Assembly: GCA_001972305.1 (NCBI GenBank)
Contig: BDDD01002937.1
Span: 64,352 to 128,351, forward strand
Length of the DNA: 64,000 bases
From: Cephalotus follicularis
Lineage: Eukaryota > Streptophyta > Magnoliopsida > Oxalidales > Cephalotaceae
Direction: 5' to 3'
The translations under genes and the position numbers were made by a program. Shown here piece by piece: positions 11,673 through 24,050 of this stretch; positions within the stretch are counted from its first letter, which is position 1; the number at the start of each line of letters is the position of its first letter. The notes below the pieces were generated by a model that was given only the letters and a program-made list of their open reading frames with translations, did no database searches and was not told the origin of the DNA.

Positions 11673-12252
11673 TGTTAGGGATAAGTCCTGCAAGCCAGGT
11701 TATCATGTAATAAAAATAGTTTGTAATAAACATTATAGTTCCATAATGGATGTTCTTTATTATAATCAATGGCAACTGTTCATTTATATGTGTTTATATA
11801 TGTATAATCAATGAATGACCATGGAATAAAGTTTGATGACTAAGACCATGATGAGATCATGGTTTGAGACTTAGCACATCAGTAAGCTTCATTCTAGAAC
11901 CTTCCTAGTCGTAGATAACATACCTAGACATATGTATGCGGATAGACTAGCACATTGCATGCTAGCTCGTTGAAGAGGTTGACTGTTCTCACAAGTCATC
12001 ATGTCGTGACTATATGGCATACACATGGGTGCTCATTATTTTATTAGTTCACTAAAGTGGCTCGCTATAGGAAGACCTGTATGGAGTTTTACTTACATGT
12101 CAGGCAAGCTTCCAGTATTACAGTAGTGTGTGCGGTCCTTAGACCTGAGCCACCAGTGGATGTCTTGTGTATAAGATACCATACTTTAATGATACTTAAG
12201 TACATCTTCTAACCATAAGGAGTACATTGGTATCAGTTGGGTATGGTAGATT
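11673..12252 (+). repeat. Co-h 3' LTR, first 580 bp
   Basis: It starts TGTTAGGGATAAGTCC directly after a purine-rich tract (11660-11672). It matches the reverse complement of the Co-f LTR as far as the GGGTATGGTAG word at about 12240. The rest is displaced by Co-f, which begins at 12253. The Co-h and Co-f LTRs belong to one family but are clearly diverged, so the host is an old copy. Confidence 0.8.
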
Positions 12253-13926
12253 TGTTGGATTAGTTTTGCAAAAGAACATAAACATAAAATTTTCTAGAAC
12301 ATAATGTGTGTTTTAAAAAATTTTCTCTACAAAACCAATCATTCTCCAAGGATCATTGATGCTTAAATAAGTTATTAACATGCATTAGATTCTAACAAGA
12401 GAGGAATAATATAACTCACTCAAGGGAGACACTCCTTCCTTTAAGTCCCTTTTTGAGTCAAGAATAGCTTCCAAGTGTATGATAGCCTCTAAGGTGTTCC
12501 ACCCCAAGTGATCTCCTTCCTTCCTCCAAGTTCCAAGCTAAAAGATGCGATAAGAACTTTTTCTTCTCTCTTTTTCTATCTTGGTCGAAATTCTAAAGTG
12601 AAGGGGCAAATGTATTTCTTTTAACATACTCTAGTAATTTCTACCAAAAGAAAGATAAGGTTAAGGAAATATCTAACTTTCTTAACCTTTAAGAAATGGA
12701 CCAAGTCAAATGACCTAGTCATAGCCAAATTTTCCTTTAAACAAATCATCTCATGATTTATTTATTTTGTAACCCTAATATACACCCAGTTATTGGAGAT
12801 CAACACTTGTATTGTATGTGACCCTATAGGTTCATTATTACGCTGGCCATAGAATTAAATTGCGAATTCTGCAATCTATCAATCAGGCAATTTTCATCAT
12901 ATGAAAATCATTCTAATTGGTATTCCTAATTAAAACTCTTTTAATCCTTTTTCTTCCGAAATAGGTTATCAATCTGTTACAGGCATTCTACTAATTAGCA
13001 TCGACATCTAGCAATGCATACTGACCCCCAGGTAATATGAATTTACCTTGAACCATAAAATACACGTACGTGCATGTTTAATCCTTCCATCGTCAATGCT
13101 CTAATCAAACATAGGGCATGGATTACGTCAAACCCTAATAGCTTAATTAATATGTGTCATGATATAATTTCATTGGCCCTATCATATTAGAAGTGCCCCT
13201 CTAATATGAACCAGTGATATATGAACACTTCCTGCATATCATTGCTCTTACCCTGGCCAGGGATTTCTGCCAATGACCAATCAATATGAGCATCTGTCCC
13301 TTTTACTAAGAGCGATGGATTCAATCTTTCTCACTCACCTATCACTGCCATAAACCTACCATACCCAATTAATGCCTGTATATTCCCCGTGGTTAGGAGA
13401 CATGTGTAAATATCATCAAAGCATAGCATCTTATGCATATGATATAAGTGGTGGCTCATGTCTAAGGACCACTGTTACACTGGTGCTATTAGGAATGTCT
13501 ATTTGACGTACAGTAAAAGTTCCATACAGTCGCTCCATCTTGCGAGTTAGCTTTAGTGAACTCATTCACCCACGTGTATTGCCCTTGTCTCCACAAAATG
13601 ACTTAAGAGATCAGTCACCCTCTAAATGAGCTGGCATACTACGTGCTGGTCTTATTGCATTGAGCATGCCCTGAATACTTAACCCTACGACCAGGAAGAT
13701 TTGAGAATAAAGCTTACCGATGTTCCAATTCTCACTTCTTGATCTCATCAAGAATTTTGGTTGCTCCAACTTTAATCTTAGGACATTCATTTATAAATAC
13801 ATTCATTAATATGTTAAACGAACTCATAGTCATTGATAATGAAATATACATTTTTATTGAATATCATTAAGGATAAGTTTACATATTACAAGTTATGGCA
13901 ACTGCTTGCAGGACTTATCTCTAACA
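12253..13926 (-). repeat. Co-f 3' LTR (1674 bp)
   Basis: On the minus strand it begins TGTTAGAGATAAGTCC right after the tract CTAGTGGGAGAT and ends TTAGTCCAACA-like at 12253 (plus strand TGTTGGATTAG). It matches the Co-h LTR over its first part. The segment 12250-13360 holds only LTR sequence; no gene is seen. Confidence 0.8.
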
Positions 13927-13934
13927 ATCTCCCA

Positions 13935-14459
13935 CTAGAATTGAAGCCAGTTGCCATTGTGTCTTACACCCATCCTTGAGAGATGATGCTCAAAGACTGC
14001 TTGTGGCAAAGTTTTAGTCAAAGGATCTGCTATTTTATCTTCCCCTGGTACACGCTCCATTTTTATATCTCCTCTTTCTACAATTTCTCGTATTAGGTGA
14101 AAGCGTCGCAGAATATGTTTTGATCTAGGGTGTGACCTTGGTTCCATTGCTTGTGCTATGGCCCCATTATTGTCACAGTATATAGATACCGGGTCCTCAA
14201 TACTAGGGCCAACACCAAGATCTGAGATGAACTTCTTCATCCAAACACCTTCTTTAGCAGCTTCAGATGCCACTATGTATTCAGCCTTTGTGATTGAATC
14301 TGCAGATGTAGATTGCTTGGAACTTTTCCAGCTCACTGCTCCACCATTTACGGTGAATACAAACCCTAAGGTTGGCTTTGAGTCATCCACATATGTTTGA
14401 AAATTAGAGTCAGTAAAACACTCAATATTCAAACCTTGTCCTCCATACACTAGGAACAA
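13935..14459 (-). pseudogene. Co-f RNase H domain
   Basis: The frame of 174 codons starts at an internal Met and runs to the end of pol. It carries the copia RNase H signatures FTDSNF, KAEYIVAS, CDNNGAIA and SKHILRRFHLIRE and ends close to the polypurine tract. RNase H removes the RNA strand during reverse transcription. A stop at about 14515 separates it from the reverse transcriptase frame. Confidence 0.85.
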
Positions 14460-14666
14460 TTCCTTATCCCTGTTAAGGTACTTTATGATGCCCTTGATAG
14501 CTTTCCAGTGACCCTAACCTACATCTGACTGATATATGCTTGTAATACTCACAGCATATGCGGTATTAGGCCTAGTGCATAGCATAGCATGCATAATGCT
14601 TCCGATTACTGAAGCATATGGAATATGCATCATCCTATGTTTCTCTTCAGGTGTCTTGGGAGACAT

Positions 14667-15584
14667 CTATTTAGAGAGGGAGATTCCATGACAGAGTGGT
14701 ATAAAACCTCTCTTGGAATTCTCCATGCTAAACTTTTTTAGCATTTTATCAATGTATAAAGACTGGGACAATCCAAGCATCCTATTCTGTCTATCTCTGT
14801 AGACTTTTATCTCCAAAACACAGGAAGCTTCTCCCAAGTCTTTCATTGAGAAAACTTTGGATAACCATGTCTTTACGTCCGAGAGCATATATGTACAATC
14901 CCCAATGAATAATATGTCATCGACGTACAAGGCTACAAAAGTCACTAAGATCCCTCGTTTCTTCTTGTATACATAAGATTCATCATGATTCTTTATAAAA
15001 TCAAACTCTTTGATTGCTTCATCCAATCGGATGTTCCATCTCCTCGATGCTTGCTTTAGTCCATAAATGGACATTTGTAGCTTTCACACTTTTTGGTCTT
15101 CACCACTAGATATGAAACCCTCAAACTAGGTCATATAGATGTCTTCATCAAGGTTTCCATTTAGGAAAGCAGTCTTGACGTCCATTTACCATATCTAATA
15201 ATCATAGTGTGCAGTTATGGCAAGCATAATCCTTATGGATTTAAACATGGCTATTGGGGAGAATGTTTCCTCATAGTCTATTCCCCCCCTTTGATTGTAT
15301 CCTTTGGCTACTAGCCTAGCTTTGAAGGTCTTCACCTTCCCATCATCTGCGATCTTTCTTTTGAAAATCCACTTGCACACTAAGGGTTTAACCCCTTCAG
15401 GTGCATCTGTCAATTTCCAACCTTTATTGGAATACATGTATTCCATTTCAGAATTCATGGCCATAATCCATTTTTCAAAGTCCTTATCTGATATGGCCTC
15501 TTTGTAGCTCAATGGGTCATATTCAATGAGATTTACCTCTTGAGTGCCCTCAATGAGGAAGCTACCATAATAATCGTCAGGCAC
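14667..15584 (-). pseudogene. Co-f reverse transcriptase
   Basis: It lies in two frames. 15195-15584 carries the fingers (CKWIFKRK, FKARLVAKGYNQ, ETFSPIA). 14667-15074 carries the palm with IYGLKQASRRW and the intact YVDD catalytic box. The linking MDVKTAFLNG-type segment between 15075 and 15194 has stops. The catalytic residues survive, but the protein cannot be made from one frame. Confidence 0.88.
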
Positions 15585-15709
15585 TGGAGATACTCAGCCT
15601 GACCTTCAAGGAGGTTCTTGTGTTATTGTAGGGTGGATGATTTGAGGTTCATCAACTTTACTTGGTCCAGGTTGATCAATTTGTGTTGCTTGAAATTTCT
15701 CATCAAGCT

Positions 15710-16853
15710 CTACTTTGCTTCCACTGCTTTCTTCCAACAGGAATTCCTTCTCAAGGAAAGCATGTCTTGACACGAAAACATTTCACTCGAGAGGATAGTA
15801 GAAATAATACCCTCTACTTTCTTTAGGGTATCCCACAAATTTACATAATATGGATCTAGGTTGCAATTTATCCGCAACTGCTTGCTTAACATAAGCAGAA
15901 CAGCCCCAAATCTTCAAGAAACCAAAACTAGGTTTCTTGCTGGTCCATATCTCATGTGGAGTTTTGGGTACAGATTGAGTTGGTACCAAGTTTAGGGTAT
16001 GGACTATAGTTTGCAGTGCATATCCTGATAAAGATAGTGGAAGATCAGTATGACTCATCATATTGCGTGCCATGTCTAACAACGTACGATTCCTCCTTTT
16101 AGATACATCGTTATGTTGTGGTGTACCTAGAGGTGTCCACTGTGAGACAATCCCATTGTCTCTGAGATAATAGAAATATTATGTGGAAAGATATTCTCCA
16201 CCATGATCTGATCTTAGAATTTTCAGACTTTTACTAGTCTATTTTTCTACTTCTAATCTGTAGTCTTTGAACTTTTCAAAGGCTTCATATTTGTACCTCA
16301 TTAGGTATAGATAAGTATACCGCAAGTAATCGTCAGTCAAGGTTATGAAGTAGGGATAACCTCCTCTTGCAGGAACAGTCATAGGACCACACACATCTGT
16401 ATGTATGAGTCCTAGCAGTTCTGTAGATCTTTCACCCTTTCCCGTAAAGGCCAGTTTGGTCATTTTACCTTTTAGGCAAGGTTCATAGGTTGGATAACTT
16501 TCAAAATGAGTGATATTAAAATATCCCTCATCAACCAACTTGTGAACTCTCTTTTCGCTTAAATGACCAAATCTGCAAAGCCATAGGTGAGTTTGATTGA
16601 GATTATCTCTCTTTCTTTTATTGTCTTTTATTATAATATAAACAATCTCATGTTTATCTAATATGTGTAAACCTTCATGGAGGGAACAATGTGCATACAT
16701 TATATTATCAAACATAATAGTACAACACTTGTTCTTTATGTTTATTACAAACCCTTCAGCATCTAATGCTGAAATAGATATAATGTTGCATTTTATACAA
16801 GGATAATATATACAATGTTTAAGTTCCAAACTTAAGCCCGAAGGCAACATCAT
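15710..16853 (-). pseudogene. Co-f integrase
   Basis: The GAG-pre-integrase and zinc-binding part lies at 16239-16853 (204 codons), with HLWLCRFGHL, CLKGKMTK and the first catalytic Asp in HTDVCGP. In the HHCC zinc motif the first Cys appears as Tyr (TYEPCLKG), which would impair metal binding. The C-terminal part is at 15783-16082 (HEIWTSKKPSFGFLKIWGC). The stretch 16083-16238 between them should hold the rest of the catalytic core and contains stops. Confidence 0.85.
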
Positions 16854-17080
16854 ACAAACTGTTCCTACAGCTATGGCTTCAACTATTGAGCCATTTGCTA
16901 GCCGTAGGTCTCCCTATCCTTTCTCAAGATTTCTTCTTTCCTGCAATGCCTTCATATTAGAACATATGTGAGTACCACATCCACTGTCTAATATCCTGGA
17001 AGAAGAATCAGGCAAATACATATTAATCTCAATAAAAGACAAGTATCTCATACCTTTGCTTATTGATTTGAGATAAAGAG
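16854..17080 (-). pseudogene. Co-f protease, C-terminal part
   Basis: On the minus strand the segment reads SGCGTHICSNMKAL, the usual copia aspartic protease region around the DSG active site. It is followed by a GDLRLANGS-like stretch with a stop. It is cut at 17080 by the solo Co-g LTR; the upstream gag part resumes at 19512. Confidence 0.75.
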
Positions 17081-19511
17081 TGTTGGAACCTGGGAGGAGT
17101 CCCGTTCGATTTTGGGTCTAGGATGCAAGTGTGTATAATTTAAAATTTTCAAAAACCACCAAGACACGAAGTCAAGGTCACACTTACATCTTACTACCAA
17201 AAACTATGCACCTAGGATCTCCGTTTAATATTCTAACGAACAAAACTTAAAGTCAAGCATACATCCACTTAACCGAAACCAATTCGGTAAACAACAAAAA
17301 CATAAGATTAGGAACCATACCAACGTTGGCGGGTCCGTCACTTTGTCGCTACACGCTTGCCGAAGCAACTACCGGTTACCGGCTCCACTGTCGGTTTCTG
17401 GCCTGTCCACGAAAACTTCAACAAAGACACCAACAGACTCCAAAAAAATCTGCTCAGCTCATTTCTGGAGGAGACGTGCCGGGAAGCACTCTAGAAGGCG
17501 GCGAACAGTGGCAGTGACTCACTGAGTTCAGACACAGTGCGACTCGGTCAACGGGTCATAGACCGGCGACGACATATGTGGACCACAAACACCCGACAAA
17601 CCAACTGGTGGCCGAGACTCGGTGAGACTCGGCCTGGAATGCGTCGTCACGATGCACAGAGAGTCGACTTTGCAGAGTCGACTCCACACCAAAAACCGTC
17701 CAGAAAAACGCCGGGAAAACTGAGAAACGCCTAAACTAGGGTCAAGGTAGGTAGAGCCATCGGTTGGCTCCACCTACGGTGACTGTTGGTGACGAAAGAG
17801 GCTCCGACAGTGGGTGACGTGAAAATGCGTCGGGCCAAACCAGAGAGAGATAGAAGATGACCTCTTTTCGTGGATGAAAGACGGCCTCTTTCCCCGGCCA
17901 TCGACGTCGCTGCGTCGTCTTCTCCGACCGGATCGCACAGCTGGTGCGAAATGCACGAGAACCGTGCGTTTTCTCTCGCCATTTTTGCGCCTCGCGTGTA
18001 AGTGGCGTGAGAAAAAAATGGCAAAATTAAAATATAATACCAATTTTTACTTAGTCAAAAACCCAAAATCTCTTTTCTCTATTATATTAACATATAACAT
18101 AAGTCTCTCTTGGTTTAAAGTATGTGCCCCGCACATCGTATGTTAAACATACTCCCACTGTGGTGTCTCTTAATATATCAAAATGACAATACAGTGATAA
18201 ATAAAATAAATAAATAAACCACTAATGCCAAATTAATATATAATAGTTTAAAAACTAGATTTCTTGCCAAGTTAGCATGTGTGTAGCATGCATCACTTTT
18301 CCAATAATCAGGTGGGACCCGAAAGCCCGGTTGGATTTTGGCACGATGATAAATTTCCCAGAACATCCCTGAGTTCTGGTACGACCACCCTGATAGTCCC
18401 CGACTATCAGAATGAAACTGGTATGATTTTCGATCATCCCCCAGATCCGTGTAAACCATGTCTATCATCCGTTAACCGGTTAACCAGTACTTTATCCAGT
18501 CATCAGCATATGTGTCATGTATCCTACATCATACTTGGCTCCGACCGTGACCTAGGGTTCGGAATAATGTCACCCCTAGGTAAAGTCACGATAACTATAA
18601 ATTTATGTACACATCGAGACTGTCGGCAGACATCCCCGGAAACCCCGTTTCTAGTCTGCCTATACCTTATCAGGGTTTTTAAGTCTTAACGGACATAATT
18701 AATATAGAGCCGGTCACCCATCATACGGGTGTGACGATTCCTTATTGTGAACTCGCCCATACATTTCAATGAAGCTCCCACAAGGCCCAAAGACAACCCT
18801 TTTGCCAGCACATGGCTAGTGCTGGGGAAGGCGGAAATCAAAGCCAAGCAGTCACAACATAATGCATGGCAGCCGCTCAGATCTAACGATACAACGTAAC
18901 TCCACAAATGGTCTACTAGTCACCATAGACTATACACTAATGAGACTATAGGAATCCCATTGACATAGGTATGACTATCCAAATAGGTTTCTTATGGTGG
19001 GTCTGTTCAGTCTCATGCTCCTTAGCATGAACCCCACATTGTGCTTTAGGATAAATCCAAATGGTAATGAGATAGTTCATCCTCCAGTAAACCCGGGAGC
19101 AAGCATAATATGGCAAGTCTCTACGGTTCAATAATTGCCCAAAGAAAGTGAACCTATGACTTGGAATGTTCTGTTAGAAGGGAGTAAGGATCTCATTCTC
19201 ATAACCTCTCAGGCATAAGATCCAACCCCTCGAACGACAGGGCACTATATGTGTACTCGGATGACATGGTGATCATCCGATCCATTTAAGATGGTTTGGG
19301 ATATACATATAGCGGGTTGCGATTGTTGATTGAATATGCACTATAAAACACGAAAAGGAATTCAGATTGTATAAATAAATAGTGTAATATACACACATGC
19401 AGCTGCCTCGCGGCTTAAAGAGATATCTCCAGTTAAAGAGTGCATCTCATACATACATATATATTTGTGCAGAGCCACCTCGTGGCATGTAAGGACACCC
19501 CTACTCTAATA
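17081..19511 (-). repeat. solo LTR of family Co-g (2431 bp)
   Basis: It begins TGTTGGA (17081) and ends TCTAATA (19511), the latter corresponding to TCCAACA in copy 1. It is flanked by AAGAG on both sides (17076-17080 and 19512-19516), a perfect 5-bp target duplication inside the Co-f pol frame. There is no internal coding region, primer site or second LTR, so it is a solo LTR left by LTR-LTR recombination. It contains two GAGTCGACT words at 17660-17684. The small frames at 17326-18468 have no recognisable domain. Confidence 0.9.
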
Positions 19512-20239
19512 AAGAGGACAATTTCTCTTCCAATGCCCCAATTGTCCACAAAAGAAGCATGGTCCCTTTTCAGGGTTCTTGGTTGTAGAGGTGGAAGCCT
19601 CAGAATTTGTTACTGATGGTGCTACAACTACTTGCTTTTGTTTCCTTGTTGTTCTAGCTCTTCTTTTTTTTGAAAGCTGCTGGTTTAGTTAGCGGTGCCC
19701 CGTGTTTTTCCTTACCCGTATAGAAGGTAGACTTGCCTCTTCCCTTGGGCCTAGAGGGATGTCCCACTACAAGAGTTTTACCCTTTTGCATTCACTTCGG
19801 CCTCCCTTAACATGTTCAAGAGATCAGCCAAGGTGGCATGAAACTTGTTCATGTTAAAATTTGTAATGAATCCAGAAAAAGAAGGTGTCGGTGAATGCAA
19901 AATCAGATTTATGCTTAACTTTGCATCATGGATAATGTTGAGAGCTGCAAGACGCTCAATCGCATTAATCATCTTCAGCACATGATCATTAATAGATGTC
20001 CCCTCTACAATCTTAGCGCCAAATAGTTCGGCAGTAAGCTTAAAACGAGCGTTCCTGTTACTTTCCCCGTATATCTCACGGAGATGAAGCAGGATAGATC
20101 TAGAATCACGCATGGAATCATGATGCACTTGGAGGGCATTAGACATAGATGCCATCATATAGCATCTAACCTTTTTGTCATCCTCCTGCCATTTCTTGTA
20201 AATGGCCTGAACCTCAACAGAGACATTCTCTGCAGGCAT
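19512..20239 (-). pseudogene. Co-f gag with CCHC zinc knuckle
   Basis: The frame 19778-20239 matches the copia gag domain (UBN2 type), with SILLHLREIYGES, EGTSINDHVLKMI and NMNKFHATLADLLNMLREAE. The zinc knuckle CFFCGQLGHWKRNC lies at about 19515-19560 in a different frame, so at least one frameshift separates them. Gag forms the virus-like particle and the knuckle binds element RNA. The N-terminal codons are cut off by Gy-d at 20249. Confidence 0.85.
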
Positions 20240-20249
20240 AGGGGACTCA

Positions 20250-20692
20250 TGTCAAGCCCCGAACCATGGGAGGACCCCACAATCTGACACATGGCAAGCC
20301 ATCCATAATTCATTCATATCATTATCCAATTATGCAATAATTTTAAATTTTATCAGAATCATGCAAGCGGATAAATAACCGTTTAATTGACTTTTGTGGA
20401 TTGGCCCAAATATACATGTCAAAGTCTTATGTCTCAAATCAAACACACTGCCACAACTCGGCAGATCAAATAAAATGTGTATACAAGATTCTTATATAAT
20501 AAGTTAGGAAGGAGAAGTTGTTCTACTATAAGGTCCTTACTCTATGTTCTGGCCCAATTGCTCACTGTGGTGTGTCTCCAGTGCCTGATCCTGAACCTAA
20601 CCCATTCAGAGAATGGGTCAGCAACCCTTGGTAATGTAGGCAATACAATATATATGCATATGTGAATGTATGTATGAAGAATAAGATACATG
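20250..20692 (-). repeat. Gy-d 3' LTR, piece 1
   Basis: It starts TGTCAAGCCCCGAACC, the reverse complement of a GGTTCGGGGCTTGACA LTR end. It runs to the target duplication of Gy-m (ACATG, 20688-20692). No gene is seen. Confidence 0.75.
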
Positions 20693-22592
20693 TGTAATAA
20701 CCCGTTTGGTCATATTCATATTTTCAGATTTTTGTTTGATTTTATGTTGGTGTGTTATATTATTTTGTCCTATTTTACAATTTTTGGGCTTTTATGTCTT
20801 AGGTTAAATAATACCATCTTGGGCTTTTCATAAATTAATGAAATAAGGATAATGAGAAAAATAAAAATTAATTGTTTTGTATTTTAAATCAGTTTTTAAA
20901 TTATTAATATGGCAAAAGAGTTTTAAATTGGAAATGAATTAATGTATTATGGAAAATTAGAGTATTTTGGGAAATAAATCCCTTTTACTATTTTAAATCC
21001 TAATTTTTTCTACTTCTTCTCCCCCTCACCCGTATGCCCCTCTTCCTCTTCTATTCTCATCACGTTTCTTTCTCTCTTTCTCCCCATCTCTACCGAATCT
21101 CTGCCCTATTTCTTTATCAAATAAACTAGTGATTGCTTCTTTCCATGTCCAGCCGATTTTGCCTATTAAATTTTCTGTTATGTATGCCTATTGCCATTGT
21201 AATATGCCATCATTGTTTTCTTGTGTCTGGTAGCCGAATTTGCAAGGATTAGGACCCTGTTTTCTTCTTCCTTGCTTCATTGAATCAGGTTTGATATCCT
21301 CTACTGTTAAGGATTAGCATTGAACTTTGGTTTTAATGATATCAAAATCGTTTGTATATAGGCTGCTAGTGTGTTTTGTTTTTAATCCCTGCCATGTATG
21401 TTTGGTTAATGTTTCTGAGATTGTTAGAAAGTNTTTATGCTATGACATGTTAAGAAATATGATACGATCATCTCTTTACAGTGGAAAATAAATGAGTTGA
21501 TGCTATGTAATGATTTTGCTATGTCCAGAAAATGTTTAGAAAATGTGTTTACGTTTTTAAATTGTTTTAGAAATAAAGCAATGTTTTTGAAATAAGGATA
21601 TACACAAAGATATTTCCTACCTATGGAGGTACCATAGGCATATCCTAGGTCTGGCACGGGGACATGACACTTCTGTAGCAGTGTGATTTGACTACGGCGT
21701 CTCTCTATGTTATGAATAAGTCCCATGAGGTGGACTTATGGATCCGATATGTGTGATAGAGGCGTATGGGTCGACTCTAGTTATATGTTATGTTAAGGAT
21801 ATGGATTCTGGGGATTGATTGTGTAGTGCTGTACACGTCCTTCCGTTTGGCATGTGGGCCTTGCAAACCCCTTGCAATTACGCATATGTGTATGTGCTTT
21901 GGATCTCTGAGATGAGATTATGGAATCGGATAAGTCTCTATTTGTTTTTCGTTTTGAATATGTTTTGGGATTTTGAACTTGGATTATGTTTTGAAATTGA
22001 ATAATGCTTTGAAAATTAGATATTCATTTTGAATTGATTGTATGACTACTTACCTTCGCCTTTTGAAAATAATGTTAAATTATTTTATGTATAAGGTATA
22101 TGATATTTAAAGGTTCAGGTATTTTTCTATCTTTTAAATTATCGTTTTATGTTTTATGATTCTATATCCGTACTGAGGTTTGCTCAGCCGCGTTTTTGTT
22201 TCCATACGGCAGGTATTCTGGGACAGCATCCGGGCAATGTGTGATGAGCGAGATGTCACCTATGATAAGCATCACTTAGGAGATGGAACCGTTTATGCTT
22301 AGTTATTTTATGGTCATGTTAGAACCCCTATTTGAACAATATTATACCTTTCAGTTTATGACTTTGGATTATGTTTCAGTTTTTGGTTTATGTTTAAGTT
22401 TTTAGACTATGAATAAAGATTTCAGACTATGCATTAGATTATATATGTTATGTTTAGACCATCCCGCAATTTGAATAAAAGATGAGTTAACATTTTGATA
22501 AAAAGATTAAAATTGAGCCATGTTACATGATAGGTTATGTTTAGTTTCGGACTATGAACTGGTAAGGACTCCCGCTGTTCGGGGGTGTTACA
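20693..22592 (+). repeat. Gy-m 5' LTR (1900 bp)
   Basis: It begins TGTAATAACCCG and ends GGGGGTGTTACA. Relative to the 3' LTR it has about 102 extra bases at about 21333-21434, and the only ambiguous base of the window (N at 21433) sits at the edge of that segment. It carries the conserved module ending CTGAGGTTTGCTCAGCCGCG at 22170-22212. Confidence 0.92.
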
Positions 22593-22596
22593 GAGA

Positions 22597-22607
22597 TGGT
22601 ATCAGAG
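22597..22607 (+). promoter_or_regulatory. Gy-m primer binding site
   Basis: TGGTATCAGAG, four bases after the LTR end, is complementary to the 3' end of initiator tRNA-Met, the common primer of plant LTR elements. Confidence 0.9.
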
Positions 22608-22764
22608 AATAGGTTTTTCTTTCCTTAGAAGACCTGACTAGGTTTGACCTGTGAGATTGGGTAGATATTGGGTTAGGATTTTTGTTGTGATCTTTCTGAC
22701 GTGTTTGTTGTTTCGACCTTTGTTTCTTTGTTGTTGTGTTATGTTTTGGATTTATGTTTCGTAG

Positions 22765-23880
22765 ATGGTACGAGCAAGGAATACCCCACAAAGAAACGAA
22801 CCAACTGAGGCTCATGAAGAAGTGCGAAACGAGACTACGGTTGAAGAGTTAGTGCGACAGGTAGTTGCTTTCATGCTATGCAAAATCAAGGGCAAGGACG
22901 CCAAGAGCAAGTCATGGTGGAAAATGCACCGGCTGATGTTCAGGTTGGTAGAGAAACTGGGGACCAGCCCGACACTCCTGCATATGTCTGGCTTGAGCGG
23001 TTCCAAAAGTAGAGGTCGCAGTCATTTAGTTCGGCCCTCACACCTGTAGAGGCTGAACACTGGATTGCGCATATGGAGAAAATTTTCAATGTGTTAGGAT
23101 GTGATGACGAACAGAAGGTAAGGTTGGCAGTTTATAAATTGGAAGGAGATGCTCAGAAGTGGTGGCAAACTTTGAAGTTAGCTAAGGGAGGAGATTACAT
23201 TGATGCCCTGACATGGTTTGAATTCTGTGAAGTTTTCTATCAGCAGTATTTCCCCACTACTGATAAGGAAGCTTACGCAAGGGAGTTAGTTAACACTAGG
23301 AAGAAGGATGGTGAATCGGTCACCGAGTTTTTGGCCCGGTTCACTAGGTTAGCGGGTTTTGCTGGATCCGTGACGGGGTCTGCATTGGAGCAAGCTGAGA
23401 AGTTCAAATGGAAACTGCAGTACCAGCTTAGAGGGAAACTGATAAATTCCATATTTGCTGACGTGGCGGAAGTAGCAAATGCTACACAGAATATTGAATT
23501 GGAGAGGTTGGACTTTTAGGTAGCTCTACAAGAAGGAGAACGTAAGCGGAATCGGAGTGATTCCCGAGGATAGAATTCTGAACAACAAGGTGAAGGTAAG
23601 CAGCATAAAAAGAATCATAATCAGAATAAGGATGAGGGTAACCCCAATGTTCAGATTTCTTTGTGTGATACGTGTGGGAGACGACATCCTGTTGGGACAT
23701 GTTACAAGGCCACTGGGGCGTGTTTTGCTTGTGGACAAATGGGTCATCCCTTTAAGGATTGTCCGAATCCCCGTACAAGAAATAAAGGAGGAGACGATAA
23801 TAATGCGGGACAGCGCAACGTAGGAGGCAGAGTTTTCGCCTTAACGACGCGTCAGGCTGCAAACGCTCCAGGTATTGTTT
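22765..23880 (+). pseudogene. Gy-m gag with zinc knuckle
   Basis: The start ATG at 22765 (MVRARNTPQRNEP) matches the Gy-n gag start. A frameshift lies near 22880; the correct frame continues from there through 23073-23519, the gypsy gag core with YKLEGDAQKWW, FYQQYFP and EFLARFTRLAGF. Stops are at about 23006 and at 23517, with another near 23573. Two zinc-binding motifs follow in the same frame: CDTCGRRHPVGTC and the classical knuckle CFACGQMGHPFKDC (about 23728-23769). Confidence 0.88.
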
Positions 23881-24050
23881 TGGTTTTGTTTTGTTTGGTA
23901 ACCGTGAGGAGTTTGTTTTGATTGATAAGTCAACTCATTCTGTGGTAACTGAATCGTTTGTTATGCATCTTGGTGTGCCTTTTCCAGCTATTTGCTTCGG
24001 ATTGATATATGTTAAGATTTCGGGACTAAATCTTTTTAAGTGGGGAATGA
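23881..24050 (+). pseudogene. Gy-m protease stub, hairpin and polypurine tract
   Basis: After another frameshift a short piece resembles the start of the Gy-n protease (STHSVVTESFVMHLGVP). Homology then jumps to the 3' end of the element, so the deletion joint is at about 23990-24010. A stem-loop at 24014-24034 (AAGATTTCG, loop GGA, CTAAATCTT, one mismatch) precedes the purine-rich tract 24036-24050. Confidence 0.7.

Larger units (their letters stand above)
12253..20249 (-). mobile_element. Co-f: Ty1/copia element, minus strand, interrupted
   Basis: Reading leftwards from 20249 the order is gag, zinc knuckle, protease, integrase, reverse transcriptase, RNase H, polypurine tract and 3' LTR. 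This is copia order, since integrase precedes reverse transcriptase. A solo Co-g LTR splits it at 17081-19511 between zinc knuckle and protease. Gy-d cuts off the first codons of gag, the leader and the 5' LTR at 20249. The coding parts are only moderately damaged, much less than in Co-h. Confidence 0.88.

Noticed and set aside
17326..18689. Several frames of 60-136 codons in the Co-g solo LTR
   Set aside because: They lie fully inside an LTR bounded by a 5-bp duplication and are not conserved as frames in the copy at 5191-6906.
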